A stretch of DNA of 64,000 nucleotides, from assembly GCA_023417815.1 (NCBI GenBank), contig JAEZEI010000051.1, positions 62,001 through 126,000 of the forward strand. Reading direction: 5' to 3'. The notes under the pieces are model-generated. The model saw nothing but the letters and a program-made list of their open reading frames with translations. It did not search any database and was not told the DNA's origin. The stretch comes from Bacteroidota bacterium (GTDB lineage Bacteria; Bacteroidota; Bacteroidia; Chitinophagales; Chitinophagaceae). Made by a program: the position numbers and the translations under genes. Below, in pieces: positions 36,159-45,300 of the stretch (position 1 is its first letter; every line of letters begins with the position of its first letter).

Positions 36159-38003
36159 GTGCAAAAGGAAGAGATATTACAGGATGTTGTAATAAAATTT
36201 GCGGGCGACAGTGGCGACGGAATGCAGCTTACGGGTAGCCAATTTACCAATAATACTGCCCTACTGGGAATTGACCTGGCAACATTCCCGGATTTCCCTG
36301 CGGAGATAAGGGCCCCAATCGGGACCCTGCCTGGTGTTAGTGGTTTTCAGCTGCGGTTCAGCAGCGACAGGGTATTTACACCCGGCGACGAGTGCGATGT
36401 TCTGGTTGCGATGAACGCAGCTGCATTAAAAGTGAACCTGAAGCAGCTAAAAAAGGGCGGAAAGATAATCGCAAACGTGGATGGCTTTGATGCAAAGAAT
36501 CTAAGGTTGGCTAACTATCCTGATGGTGTGAATCCGCTTGAGGATGATAGTCTTGCATCTTTCGAGGTCATAAAGATGGATGTGACAAAGATGACCAGGG
36601 AGGCATTGAAGGATTTCCAGATGGGGACGAAGGAAAAGGATCGTGCAAAGAACATGTTTGTGCTGGGGTTCCTGTATTGGATGTATAACAGGGATATGGA
36701 GAACACCATAACTTTCCTGAAAGAAAAATTCGGTAAGAAGCCTGAGATCCTGGAAAGTAATATCAAGGTTCTCCAGGCTGGTTATAATTACGGGGATACT
36801 ACCGAGACCTTCACTACAAGGTTCAGGGTGAATCCATCGCAGATGATACCCGGAACATACAGAAGCATAATGGGAAACCAGGCGCTGTCTTATGGCCTGA
36901 TAGCCGCTGCTCAAAAAAGTGGATTGCCATTATTCCTGGGGACATATCCTATCACTCCAGCTTCTGATATTCTTCACGAATTAAGCAGGCACAAGAATTT
37001 TAATGTACGCACCTTCCAGGCGGAAGATGAAATTGCAGCGATTACATCAGCTATAGGTGCAAGTTATGGCGGCGCACTTGGGGTAACCACAACAAGCGGA
37101 CCCGGCATGGCTTTGAAAACAGAGGCGATGGGGCTTGCCATGATGCTTGAGATCCCATTAGTGATCTGTAATATCCAGCGGGGAGGACCTAGTACGGGAT
37201 TACCAACAAAGACTGAGCAAAGTGATCTTCTCCAGGCTTATTACGGAAGGAATGGTGAAAGTCCAATGCCGGTAATTTCAGCTAGTACACCCAGTGATTG
37301 TTTTTTTGCTGCATTTGAAGCTGTAAGGATCGCGATACAGCATATGACTCCCGTAATTCTTTTAAGTGATGGCTATATAGCAAACGGTGCGGAACCATGG
37401 AAGTTTCCCGAATCGTCGGAGTTACCTGAGATAAAAGTTGATTTTAAAACACAACTGGGTCATGGTGAGGAAAAGTTCCAGCCATACCTTAGGAATGAAG
37501 ATCTCGTACGGAGTTGGGTGGTGCCGGGAACACCGGGTATGGAACACCGGATAGGCGGTCTGGAGAAACAGAATATTACCGGGAATATCAGTTATGATCC
37601 TGAGAACCACCAGCTGATGGTGAAGATCAGGCAGGAAAAGGTGGACCGGATAGCACACCTGGTTCCCGAACAAAAGATCGATAGTGGTCCGGATTCCGGG
37701 AAAGTTTTAATTCTTGGATGGGGCAGTACTTATGGTGCTATCCGGACAGCCTGCATTGATTTGCAGGAGCAGGGTATGGAAGTTTCGCATGCGCATCTAC
37801 GTTACCTGAGGCCATTCCCTGCCAACCTTGGTAAGATACTTTCTTCGTTTGATAAAATTTTGGTACCTGAACTTAACAACGGGCAGCTTGTCAAAATAAT
37901 CCGGGACCAGTTCCTGGTGGATGCTAAACCGTTGAATAAGATAATGGGTATTCCTTTCACCAAGGGTGAAATAATTGAAGCAGTTAAAAACCTGATGGAT
38001 TAA
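36159..38003 (+). CDS. korA: 2-oxoacid:ferredoxin oxidoreductase, fused gamma-alpha subunit
   Basis: Part of the enzyme that oxidatively decarboxylates 2-oxoglutarate (or another 2-oxoacid) to the CoA ester, reducing ferredoxin. In 614 residues, the gamma domain (about 8-195, opening KFAGDSGDGMQLTGSQF) is followed by the alpha domain with the YPITPASDILHEL and TTSGPGMALKTEA segments. The start is a GTG. The thiamine-diphosphate-binding beta subunit (korB), normally the next gene, is absent: the neighbour is convergent, overlapping by 4 bases. Substrate is inferred from subunit layout only. Confidence 0.93.
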   Translation: MQKEEILQDVVIKFAGDSGDGMQLTGSQFTNNTALLGIDLATFPDFPAEIRAPIGTLPGVSGFQLRFSSDRVFTPGDECDVLVAMNAAALKVNLKQLKKGGKIIANVDGFDAKNLRLANYPDGVNPLEDDSLASFEVIKMDVTKMTREALKDFQMGTKEKDRAKNMFVLGFLYWMYNRDMENTITFLKEKFGKKPEILESNIKVLQAGYNYGDTTETFTTRFRVNPSQMIPGTYRSIMGNQALSYGLIAAAQKSGLPLFLGTYPITPASDILHELSRHKNFNVRTFQAEDEIAAITSAIGASYGGALGVTTTSGPGMALKTEAMGLAMMLEIPLVICNIQRGGPSTGLPTKTEQSDLLQAYYGRNGESPMPVISASTPSDCFFAAFEAVRIAIQHMTPVILLSDGYIANGAEPWKFPESSELPEIKVDFKTQLGHGEEKFQPYLRNEDLVRSWVVPGTPGMEHRIGGLEKQNITGNISYDPENHQLMVKIRQEKVDRIAHLVPEQKIDSGPDSGKVLILGWGSTYGAIRTACIDLQEQGMEVSHAHLRYLRPFPANLGKILSSFDKILVPELNNGQLVKIIRDQFLVDAKPLNKIMGIPFTKGEIIEAVKNLMD

Positions 38004-38926
38004 CGTATCTTCTCTCTTCCAAGTACGAGGGATAATTTTACATTGAAGGAAAAATAAGAATCATTTTCCTTTGAGCTTCCTCTTTTGCTTCCGCCTTCGG
38101 GATTTGTTCTAGATTCTTTCTGCCTGTCATTTAACAGCAAGGCCTGGTTCAATTTTGTTCCCGAAAAATATTGGGCATACAATGCAGGGTCAATATATGT
38201 GGTAGACACATCGTCCAGGTAATCAGTATTTAATTTTCTGTATACGAATTCTCCCCTGAGATTCAGCATTGGAGACAATTCATATTTTACTCCAAGGCCG
38301 AAGGGAATGTTCATTTGTCTTAATTTATAAACCGGCCTGTCGGGATATTCTGCGAAACCCTGGCCTTCGGTGCTGAGTGGTTGAAGATCGACCCAGGTAT
38401 TTCCAAGTTTTGCCTGTGGATTGAAGGCAAAGTAACCTACACCTGCGAGAAGGTAAGGACTGTACCTGGGAACTTCCCGGTCAGATTCCATATAATCAAT
38501 GAAAATGAAAAGGGGATGTATTTCTGCAAGAAGAGAGATCTCGGTTATAGAACTGCGAAAATGTAAATTCCTGTTGAATCTTTCCTTGGCAATGTCGGTC
38601 ACACCAGTCAGGATGCTATCGTAGGCGCTAACCTTACCAAATGTACCTTCCAGCCTTACCGCAATTGCATTCCTGTACATTGCACTTACGAATACACCGC
38701 CTGCGATAGAAGTGTTGCCAATATTGAAATCTTTCAGGAATTTTCCACCAACTCCTTTTTTGCCTCCAATATCTGTGAGACTGTTCATCGCATTTAATGA
38801 TGCTCCTGCTTCAACTACAACCGGGTTATCATAATAGTCATCATTATAGAAATAATATTGGGCGTCAGCACTGCTAAATGAAAATAGAGCTGTGCACAGG
38901 AAAAGCAGAACCGGAACCTTTTTCAT
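38000..38926 (-). CDS. DUF6089-type outer membrane beta-barrel protein
   Basis: A 308-residue exported protein, signal peptide ending in SSADAQ. The mature part resembles DUF6089 barrels of Bacteroidota: VVVEAGASLNAMNSLTDIGGKKG, then SILTGVTDIAKERFNRNLHFRSSITEISLLAEIHP, PYLLAGVGYFAFNPQAKL and the late FGLGVKYELSPMLNLRGEFVYRK strand pair (the last two are barrel strands). A serine/asparagine/lysine-rich segment precedes the final strand. ATG 38926 is preferred to a GTG at 38929. The role is structural or unknown. Confidence 0.82.
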   Translation of the reverse strand: MKKVPVLLFLCTALFSFSSADAQYYFYNDDYYDNPVVVEAGASLNAMNSLTDIGGKKGVGGKFLKDFNIGNTSIAGGVFVSAMYRNAIAVRLEGTFGKVSAYDSILTGVTDIAKERFNRNLHFRSSITEISLLAEIHPLFIFIDYMESDREVPRYSPYLLAGVGYFAFNPQAKLGNTWVDLQPLSTEGQGFAEYPDRPVYKLRQMNIPFGLGVKYELSPMLNLRGEFVYRKLNTDYLDDVSTTYIDPALYAQYFSGTKLNQALLLNDRQKESRTNPEGGSKRGSSKENDSYFSFNVKLSLVLGREKIR

Positions 38927-39001
38927 CACAAACCTGTTTAGTATTGGCGTGGGAATTTTTGGAATGAATTACAAATTAAGCAATTTTTTATTGCATATAT
39001 A

Positions 39002-39649
39002 CTATCCACTAGCTATGTTTTTTGTATAGAATCTGCATGCTGGCCTAAGCCCGCATTTTTCACAGAGGGGGGTTCTTGCCTTGCAAATATATCTTCCATG
39101 AAGGATAAGCCAGTGATGGGCCTGGTGAATATATTGGGGAGGAAATCCTTTCGTGAGCTGTTTTTCAGCTGAAAGGGGTGTTTTTGCGCCTGTGGTCAAT
39201 CCTATCCGGGCGCTTACCCTGAAGACATGAGTATCCACCGCCATATTTGGCTGTCCATCCAGCACTGAAGTGATCACATTTGCCGTTTTTCTACCAACCC
39301 CAGGTAACTGCACAAGTTCCTGTACGGTCATAGGCACATGACCATTATACCGGCTTACCAGAAGTTTGGCCATTCCTGAAAGATGCTTGGCTTTATTGTT
39401 TGGGTAAGAAACTGACCTGATGTAGGAATAGATCAGTGCTACATCGGCCTTACTAAGGGATTGGGGATCAGGAAACCTTTCAAAAAGAGCGGGGGTAACC
39501 TGATTTATTCTTTTATCGGTGCATTGGGCGGAGAGTATCACGGCCACAAGTAACTGATAAGGATTGTCGTATATCAGTTCTGTATCGGCATTAGGGTTAT
39601 GCTTGAGAAAATACTCCGTAACGAAATCATACCGCTGCTTCCTGGTCAT
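39002..39649 (-). CDS. nth: Endonuclease III (DNA glycosylase/AP lyase)
   Basis: Removes oxidised pyrimidines in base excision repair. The 215-residue protein has the helix-hairpin-helix LPGVGRKTANVI with catalytic K121, the catalytic D139 in VDTHVFR, and a [4Fe-4S] loop with C189, C196, C199 and C205 (Cx6Cx2Cx5C). All residues needed for glycosylase and lyase action are present. The ATG follows directly on the T-run of the upstream terminator, so the gene probably has its own promoter or relies on read-through. Confidence 0.97.
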   Translation of the reverse strand: MTRKQRYDFVTEYFLKHNPNADTELIYDNPYQLLVAVILSAQCTDKRINQVTPALFERFPDPQSLSKADVALIYSYIRSVSYPNNKAKHLSGMAKLLVSRYNGHVPMTVQELVQLPGVGRKTANVITSVLDGQPNMAVDTHVFRVSARIGLTTGAKTPLSAEKQLTKGFPPQYIHQAHHWLILHGRYICKARTPLCEKCGLRPACRFYTKNIASG

Positions 39650-39650
39650 A

Positions 39651-39674
39651 AAAAAACCCGCCTTTTGGGCGGGT
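39651..39674 (-). terminator. Rho-independent terminator after the 81-residue protein gene
   Basis: On the minus strand ACCCGCC / GGCGGGT makes a 7-bp stem with a CAAAA loop, followed by six T residues. It ends next to the nth ATG at 39649. Confidence 0.88.
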
Positions 39675-39693
39675 AAATTACATAAATGACAGT

Positions 39694-39939
39694 TCAGACG
39701 TGGTGAGTAATTTCTTCCAGTGCTTTTTCTGCGTAATTCATAATATTATTTATGGTCTCCTGCCTAGGTGAGAAACTGATCGTATCAAGTTGCTGGGCGT
39801 CGGCCACCAGCCTGTCGAAGGTTTCCCTTAAATTATAGTCTGAAGCCAGGGCCGCGGTAATGGCCTGGGTCTGGTCATGGGAAGTTTCACCATACATATA
39901 TAGTAAAAGATCCTCTGTTGTAATGCCTTTAAAATTCAA
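39694..39939 (-). CDS. Small helical protein resembling anti-sigma N-terminal domains
   Basis: An 81-residue acidic protein with a TTG start at 39939; no ATG lies nearby. The stretch EDLLLYMYGETSHDQTQA followed by a helical second half has the same layout as the repeated unit of the anti-sigma protein at 24270-25319. No membrane helix, signal peptide or zinc motif is present. It is closed by a strong terminator at 39651. It may bind a sigma factor or be a free-standing regulator; this is inference from pattern only. Confidence 0.68.
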   Translation of the reverse strand: MNFKGITTEDLLLYMYGETSHDQTQAITAALASDYNLRETFDRLVADAQQLDTISFSPRQETINNIMNYAEKALEEITHHV

Positions 39940-40038
39940 GATTTGCGTGATTTAAAATATTAATAATTATCCTTTATCCGCATATTAAACGGAACCGTAA
40001 GAACAATATTGTATGAAATTGAGTATTTTTTTGATAAA

Positions 40039-40335
40039 TCATAGTGAATTTACTATGAAGAGGTCCTCATTGTCCTTTTTCATGTAGTACTTCTCCCGGG
40101 CATATTTTTCAATAGTCTGAGCATTGGTTTTCAACATTTTAAGTTCCTTATTGCTCTCGTTGATCAAATCCGTAAGATGACTTTCACTTTTTTTGAGATT
40201 TTCCAGCTTATTCCGGCGATCTGTCAGTGTACCCCAGTCCTTTGGATCAAAAAAAGTCATCCACACCACAAAGAACAATAGGGCCAGGACATATTTATTC
40301 CTTAAAACCTGGAAAAACGTGGATACCTTTTTCAT
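40039..40335 (-). CDS. ftsB: Septum formation initiator (FtsB/DivIC) family protein
   Basis: A 98-residue bitopic membrane protein of the divisome. A membrane helix (about 12-28) is followed by a coiled coil (about 38-75) and the family end AQTIEKYAREKYYMKKDNEDLFIV. FtsB/DivIC links FtsL and FtsQ at the division site. It lies 30 bases after eno on the same strand, an eno-ftsB pairing that is also found in other phyla, including E. coli nearby regions. Confidence 0.9.
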   Translation of the reverse strand: MKKVSTFFQVLRNKYVLALLFFVVWMTFFDPKDWGTLTDRRNKLENLKKSESHLTDLINESNKELKMLKTNAQTIEKYAREKYYMKKDNEDLFIVNSL

Positions 40336-40365
40336 AGCCTATCGATGATTTCTAAATATAAGCAA

Positions 40366-41655
40366 TTATTTACCAAATTTCAGGCTTTTGCCAGGGTAAG
40401 CTCCTGATTCAGCAAGAATCTCTTCGATCCTGATCAGCTGGTTATATTTTGCAGTACGATCACTCCGGGAGGCTGAACCTGTTTTTATCTGGCCGCAATT
40501 CAGCGCAACTGCCAGATCTGCGATCGTTGAATCTTCAGTTTCACCACTACGGTGACTCATTATAGTGTTGAATCCATTGTGTTGCGCCATGGTTACCGCA
40601 TCGATCGTTTCTGTAAGCGTCCCTATCTGGTTCACCTTCACTAAAAGAGCATTACCAGTATTTTCCCTGATACCTCTTTCAAGCCTTTTTACATTAGTAA
40701 CAAAAAGATCATCCCCAACAAGCTGGCATTTACTACCGATTGTATCAGTCAAAGCCTTCCATCCCTTCCAGTCATCTTCTGCCATACCATCTTCTATTGA
40801 TACGATAGGGTATTGTCTAACCCAGTTTTCCCAGAATTTCACTAACTGGTCGCTCGACATTTTTTTCTTATCGCTTTTATGGAAGATGTATTTCTTTTCC
40901 TTAGGATTCCAGAGTTCGCTGTTTGCTGCGTCCATTGCAATCGCCACCTGGGATCCTGTTTTGTAGCCTGCGGCAGTTATTGCATTCAGAACTGTTTCAA
41001 TCGCTTCTTCATTGCTTTGAATATCCGGGGCAAAGCCTCCTTCATCACCTACGTTAGTGCTATAGCCCTTCTTTTTCAGAACGGCCTTCAATGCATGGAA
41101 TATCTCCACACCCCATTGTAAACCTTCACTGAACGAAGATGCTCCGACAGGCATGATCATGAATTCCTGGAAATCTATCCTGTTGTCCGCATGAGCACCA
41201 CCATTAAGGATATTCATCATTGGAACCGGAAGCACCCTGGCATTGGTTCCGCCAACATACCGATACAGCGGGAGGTTTGCTTCAAGAGCTGAGGCCTTAG
41301 CTACTGCAAGACTAACGGCCAACATTGCATTTGCTCCAAGCTTGCTTTTGTTTTCTGTTCCGTCAAGCTGGATCATCATATTGTCGATGCCTGACTGATC
41401 CGCAACATCCCATCCAAGTATGGCATCAGCAATGGTGGTGTTTACATTTTTCACTGCCTTAAGAACTCCTTTCCCCCCGTAAACTTTCTTATTATTATCC
41501 CGCAATTCAACTGCTTCGTGAATTCCGGTGCTTGCTCCGCTTGGCACTGCCGCTCTTCCAAGGCTTTCATTTTCGGTTAAGATATCAACTTCTATTGTTG
41601 GATTACCACGGCTATCAAGGATCTGGCGTGCTACTACGGATGCGATGTAACTCAT
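40366..41655 (-). CDS. eno: Enolase
   Basis: Converts 2-phosphoglycerate to phosphoenolpyruvate in glycolysis. The 429 residues include SGASTGIHEAVELRD, NVGDEGGFAPD, SIEDGMAEDDW, LVGDDLFVTN and the signature SHRSGETEDSTIADLAVA, with the catalytic lysine region VNQIGTLTE. Length is normal. It is followed on the same strand by ftsB. The 94-base upstream gap has only imperfect -7 matches. Confidence 0.98.
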   Translation of the reverse strand: MSYIASVVARQILDSRGNPTIEVDILTENESLGRAAVPSGASTGIHEAVELRDNNKKVYGGKGVLKAVKNVNTTIADAILGWDVADQSGIDNMMIQLDGTENKSKLGANAMLAVSLAVAKASALEANLPLYRYVGGTNARVLPVPMMNILNGGAHADNRIDFQEFMIMPVGASSFSEGLQWGVEIFHALKAVLKKKGYSTNVGDEGGFAPDIQSNEEAIETVLNAITAAGYKTGSQVAIAMDAANSELWNPKEKKYIFHKSDKKKMSSDQLVKFWENWVRQYPIVSIEDGMAEDDWKGWKALTDTIGSKCQLVGDDLFVTNVKRLERGIRENTGNALLVKVNQIGTLTETIDAVTMAQHNGFNTIMSHRSGETEDSTIADLAVALNCGQIKTGSASRSDRTAKYNQLIRIEEILAESGAYPGKSLKFGK

Positions 41656-41749
41656 TGCTGAAATTTAATTTGAATGATGAATTTGGCTGTGCAAAGAAAC
41701 AATGTTTGCAAAAACACACCAAATAAGGCAGGGATTGAATGAATAGTGG

Positions 41750-42664
41750 CTAATTACCGTTTCCGGTGGTAAGCGATTTAAAAACAGATTCGAGATCATG
41801 TTTTTCAGTTTGCAGGGAAATTATGTTGTAATTCCTGCTTATGCTGAACTGGAGGATCTCTTTCTTTACCAGCTCAGGATCGTTGCATTGAATGCGGAAG
41901 GTGCCTGGTTTTATTAGTTCAACTGTTTGTGCACTATGAAGAATAAGGTCTTTCTTTTCAACCGGCTCATTAAATTCCACAACAACGTACCGGGTGGGAT
42001 CTTTCTGCGTTCGCAGGTTTTCGATCTTGTCGTCTGCAACCAGGTTCCCGCGGTTAATGATGATCAACCGGCTGCAGAGTGCCTCAACCTCCTGCATTAT
42101 ATGAGAGGAGAAAATGATCGTTTTATTTGCTGCCAATGCCCTGATCACATTCCTGATCTCAATGATCTGGTTCGGGTCAAGACCCGAAGTAGGTTCATCG
42201 AGGATCAGCACTTCGGGATCATGAACAAGCGCTGCAGCCAGTCCAACCCGTTGTTTATAACCTTTGCTAAGCTGGCCGATCTTTTTTCGTGATTCGGGTA
42301 ACAGGCCTGTCATCTCGATAACCCTTTCAACAGCTGCCTTCTTTCTTTGAACCTGGTGAACAGATGCAATGAATGAAAGGTATTCACGCACATACATATC
42401 ATAATACAAAGGATTTGCTTCAGGCAAATAGCCAATCCTCTTTTTTGTTTGAAGTATGTTTGTTCCAATATCAATACCGCAAACTTTTACGGTGCCGGTG
42501 GTGGGCTTTAGATAACCCGTGATGATCTTCATGGTGGTGGATTTGCCTGCACCATTTGGCCCCAGGAAACCAACAATCTCACCTTTTCCCACAGAGAAAG
42601 AAATATTGTTCACAGCCACCTGGCTGCCATACATCCTCGTAAGATTATTTACTTCAATAGACAT
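41750..42664 (-). CDS. gldA: ABC transporter ATP-binding protein GldA
   Basis: A 304-residue ATPase. Walker A GPNGAGKST is at 35-43, the ABC signature is LSKGYKQRVGLAAAL, and Walker B is VLILDEPTSGLDP. The profile, including RIGYLPEANPLYYDMYVREYL and the C-terminal ISRNYNIISLQTEKHDLESVF, fits GldA of the GldAFG exporter needed for gliding in flavobacteria. GldF and GldG are not adjacent. The start shares one base with the ricT stop. Confidence 0.86.
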   Translation of the reverse strand: MSIEVNNLTRMYGSQVAVNNISFSVGKGEIVGFLGPNGAGKSTTMKIITGYLKPTTGTVKVCGIDIGTNILQTKKRIGYLPEANPLYYDMYVREYLSFIASVHQVQRKKAAVERVIEMTGLLPESRKKIGQLSKGYKQRVGLAAALVHDPEVLILDEPTSGLDPNQIIEIRNVIRALAANKTIIFSSHIMQEVEALCSRLIIINRGNLVADDKIENLRTQKDPTRYVVVEFNEPVEKKDLILHSAQTVELIKPGTFRIQCNDPELVKKEILQFSISRNYNIISLQTEKHDLESVFKSLTTGNGN

Positions 42665-43974
42665 CAGGGTTTGTTACTGTCGTTACCTTTTGGTTTTGGA
42701 CGATTCCGGGATTGAGGATTTCCCTGCCTGTGCTGTCTTTCGGGGTTTTGCGGCCTCGCGCCTTGCTGCGGTCTCGGCTTGCTGCCTTCTCTTGCCTGGG
42801 ACCTAGGCTGGTTCCGCTGATCTCCCTTCATTGGTTTTTGATCCCTGCCTTTTTGCTGGCGTTCTTTTTCCCTCCGTTTCCTGGTAGTTTTTTCAAGGCT
42901 TCGGAGGCTGATCTGGCCAACAAGGTCTGCATATTCAGGTTCTACCTCTTTTGGTTTGCCTGAATCAATTTCAACGGTTTCAAGTTCTTCAGGCCGTATC
43001 CCGTCCTTATTCTGGGATTTGATCCGCTTAACAGTTTCTATGCTGAGAGGATAATGCTTATTACTATCGGCCATAGTATACCACATCACATTCCTGAAAA
43101 TATCTTTCTTGATAAGGAATGCCCGTCCTTTGGCAACTTCCAGCATATCCGCATCATTCGGGAAGAATTGCAGGGCATCAAGATAAGTATCCAGCTCATA
43201 ATTCAGGCAACATTTCAATCTTCCGCATTGGCCACTCAGCTTCGACTGGTTAATGCTTAAATTCTGATAGCGTGCTGCATTGGTGTTTACACTCTTAAAA
43301 TCGGTGAGCCAGGTGGCGCAACAAAGTTCTCTTCCGCAACTTCCAATTCCACCAACCTTTCCGGCCTCCTGTCTTGCGCCGATCTGGCGCATTTCAACTT
43401 TTACCTTGAATTCCGAAGCGTATAATTTGATCAACTCCCTGAAGTCGACACGATCATCTGCTATATAAAAGAAGGTAGCCTTTCTACCATCAGCCTGGAT
43501 CTCAACCTCGGCCATTTTCATTTCCAGCCTTAATTGGCGTGCTATAGCGCGACTACGAATAAGAACCTGCGGTTCACGGGCCTTATTCTCCTTCATCCTG
43601 GCAAGGTCCATATCGGTCGGCCTTCGCAAAACCTTTTTCAGGTCTGGGCTCTTTTCGTCTATATTATTTTTCTTAAGCTGAAGTCGAACCAGTTCACCTG
43701 TGAGGTTCACTTGTCCGATATCAAACCCGTTCACGCCTTCTACGGCTACAAGTTCTCCCTTTCCAAAATACTGAAGTGTTGTATTCCTGAAATAATCTTT
43801 ACGGCTGCCATTGTTAAAGGAGACTTCAATTACGCGGCACCCGCTTTCAGGATCGCTGAAAGGCAGATCTGCCAGCCAGTCGTATACATTCATTCTGTTA
43901 CAGCTTCCGCTTGCACACCCACCGGTACTTTTACAACCTCCTGGTGTGCCACTTCCGCAGCTACCACAACCCAT
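42664..43974 (-). CDS. ricT: PSP1 domain protein, RicT-like
   Basis: A 436-residue protein with a cysteine-rich start (C3, C6, C14, C20 and C25 in a glycine/serine context), a PSP1 domain (about 50-270) containing VGGIGSCGRELCCATWL and LSGQCGRLKCCLNYE, and a disordered tail (about 335-436) rich in R, Q, P and G. In B. subtilis RicT forms an iron-sulfur RicAFT complex that guides mRNA maturation. The order holB - ricT is the same there. ATG 43974 is chosen since the longer reading has no cysteine motif. The tail is unusual and may bind RNA. Confidence 0.88.
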   Translation of the reverse strand: MGCGSCGSGTPGGCKSTGGCASGSCNRMNVYDWLADLPFSDPESGCRVIEVSFNNGSRKDYFRNTTLQYFGKGELVAVEGVNGFDIGQVNLTGELVRLQLKKNNIDEKSPDLKKVLRRPTDMDLARMKENKAREPQVLIRSRAIARQLRLEMKMAEVEIQADGRKATFFYIADDRVDFRELIKLYASEFKVKVEMRQIGARQEAGKVGGIGSCGRELCCATWLTDFKSVNTNAARYQNLSINQSKLSGQCGRLKCCLNYELDTYLDALQFFPNDADMLEVAKGRAFLIKKDIFRNVMWYTMADSNKHYPLSIETVKRIKSQNKDGIRPEELETVEIDSGKPKEVEPEYADLVGQISLRSLEKTTRKRREKERQQKGRDQKPMKGDQRNQPRSQAREGSKPRPQQGARPQNPERQHRQGNPQSRNRPKPKGNDSNKP

Positions 43975-44104
43975 ATATCGGTTTATAACATTATTAATAA
44001 GATGAGAAACCGGGAAATACTCCCGAAAAAGAAGGGCACAGGCGTTTGCCAGGCACAATCAGAACAGTTCAGAACGAGATCTTTTACCTGCTGTATCCGA
44101 TTTC

Positions 44105-45298
44105 TCAGTTCACCAAAATTACTGATTTGTTGGTAATAATGTGGTAAAGCCTTATGGTCAGTGCATGGAAGAGAATCTTTGCATTCGCATTTCTTTCAAT
44201 ATAATAGATCGATTTATCCAGTTCCTCAATGATCGCGTGCTGCTGTTCAACGGTACATAACTTATTAAGTCTTTCAGCCATATCCGGTCGTACCGGTTGT
44301 TGTGATCCTGCATCTGGTGCAGGAAGTGTGCGAAGGTGAATTGCCTGGGATAACAACTGGTTAAAATAAAGCAGGAATTGTTTCTGCTGCTCACGCCCGA
44401 ATTTAGCCATGGCTTCCACCCATTTAAATTGATCGGCAGGGCCCGTGCGCACTATGGCTTTCATCCAGTCCTTGAGAATTCCGTCCCAGTTATTTTCACC
44501 TTCATCCAAGGCCAGCAAGGCATTTCTATAATTCCCTGCTGCCATCATTGCTGCGTCGTTTGCCGTTTTATCCTCTACGTTTTCCCTGTTAACCAGGGCT
44601 GTGGAAATTTCCGTTGTTGTTAGCCTTGGAAGGGCAACGAGTTGTACCCTGGACATAATTGTGGGGAGGATATTGGATTGGTTTTCGGCTACAAAAATGA
44701 ATAAAGTATCAGATGGTGGTTCTTCTATCAGCTTAAGCAATTTGTTCCCTTCATTACCGAGGGCCTCAGGCATCCACATGATAAGGATCTTGTAACCTGC
44801 CTCAAAACTTTTAAGGCTCATCTTATGCATTATCTCTTCACATTCGCGGGATGTTATATTTCCCTGTTTGTTCTCTGCCTTTATGAATTGAAGCCAATCG
44901 TAAAGATTTCCATAGGGATTCATGGAATTGAATTCACGCCATTGCGTGATATAGTCTGCGCTAACGGGGGGACGGTCTGACTTATCGGGCCTCACTACAG
45001 GGTAGGAATAGTGAATGTCGGGGTGGATCATTGAAGAAGCCTTCCGGCATGAACTGCATTCTCCACAGGAGTCCTCAGGTGGAGAGGAGGGATCATCACC
45101 AAATAAAGATGGCCCGGGATTGCCGGAGTTCTTCACTTTTTCGCAGAAAAGAAATTGAGAAAAGGCTCTTGCCAGTGCCAGCCCGCCACAGCCTTCAGGC
45201 CCCAGGAACATAAGCGCATGGCTCACCCTGTTTTGCTGAACCATTTGAAGGAGGTGAGACTTGGTTTGGGCAAGCCCGATTACGTTGCGAAACTGCAT
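44105..45298 (-). CDS. holB: DNA polymerase III subunit delta'
   Basis: Clamp-loader subunit. The 397-residue AAA+ protein begins with FRNVIGLAQTKSHLLQMV and has a degenerate P-loop, GPEGCGGLAL, without the lysine, as expected of the non-hydrolysing delta' subunit. A zinc-binding CGECSSCRK follows, and the sensor-like LLKLIEEPPSDTLFIF is present. It lies 2 bases after gpx and 130 bases before ricT. Confidence 0.9.
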   Translation of the reverse strand: MQFRNVIGLAQTKSHLLQMVQQNRVSHALMFLGPEGCGGLALARAFSQFLFCEKVKNSGNPGPSLFGDDPSSPPEDSCGECSSCRKASSMIHPDIHYSYPVVRPDKSDRPPVSADYITQWREFNSMNPYGNLYDWLQFIKAENKQGNITSRECEEIMHKMSLKSFEAGYKILIMWMPEALGNEGNKLLKLIEEPPSDTLFIFVAENQSNILPTIMSRVQLVALPRLTTTEISTALVNRENVEDKTANDAAMMAAGNYRNALLALDEGENNWDGILKDWMKAIVRTGPADQFKWVEAMAKFGREQQKQFLLYFNQLLSQAIHLRTLPAPDAGSQQPVRPDMAERLNKLCTVEQQHAIIEELDKSIYYIERNANAKILFHALTIRLYHIITNKSVILVN

Positions 45299-45300
45299 TC

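Noticed and set aside
38980..38994. GCAAT/ATTGC hairpin after nth
   Set aside because: A 5-bp A/T-rich stem without a T-run on the minus strand is too weak to call a terminator.
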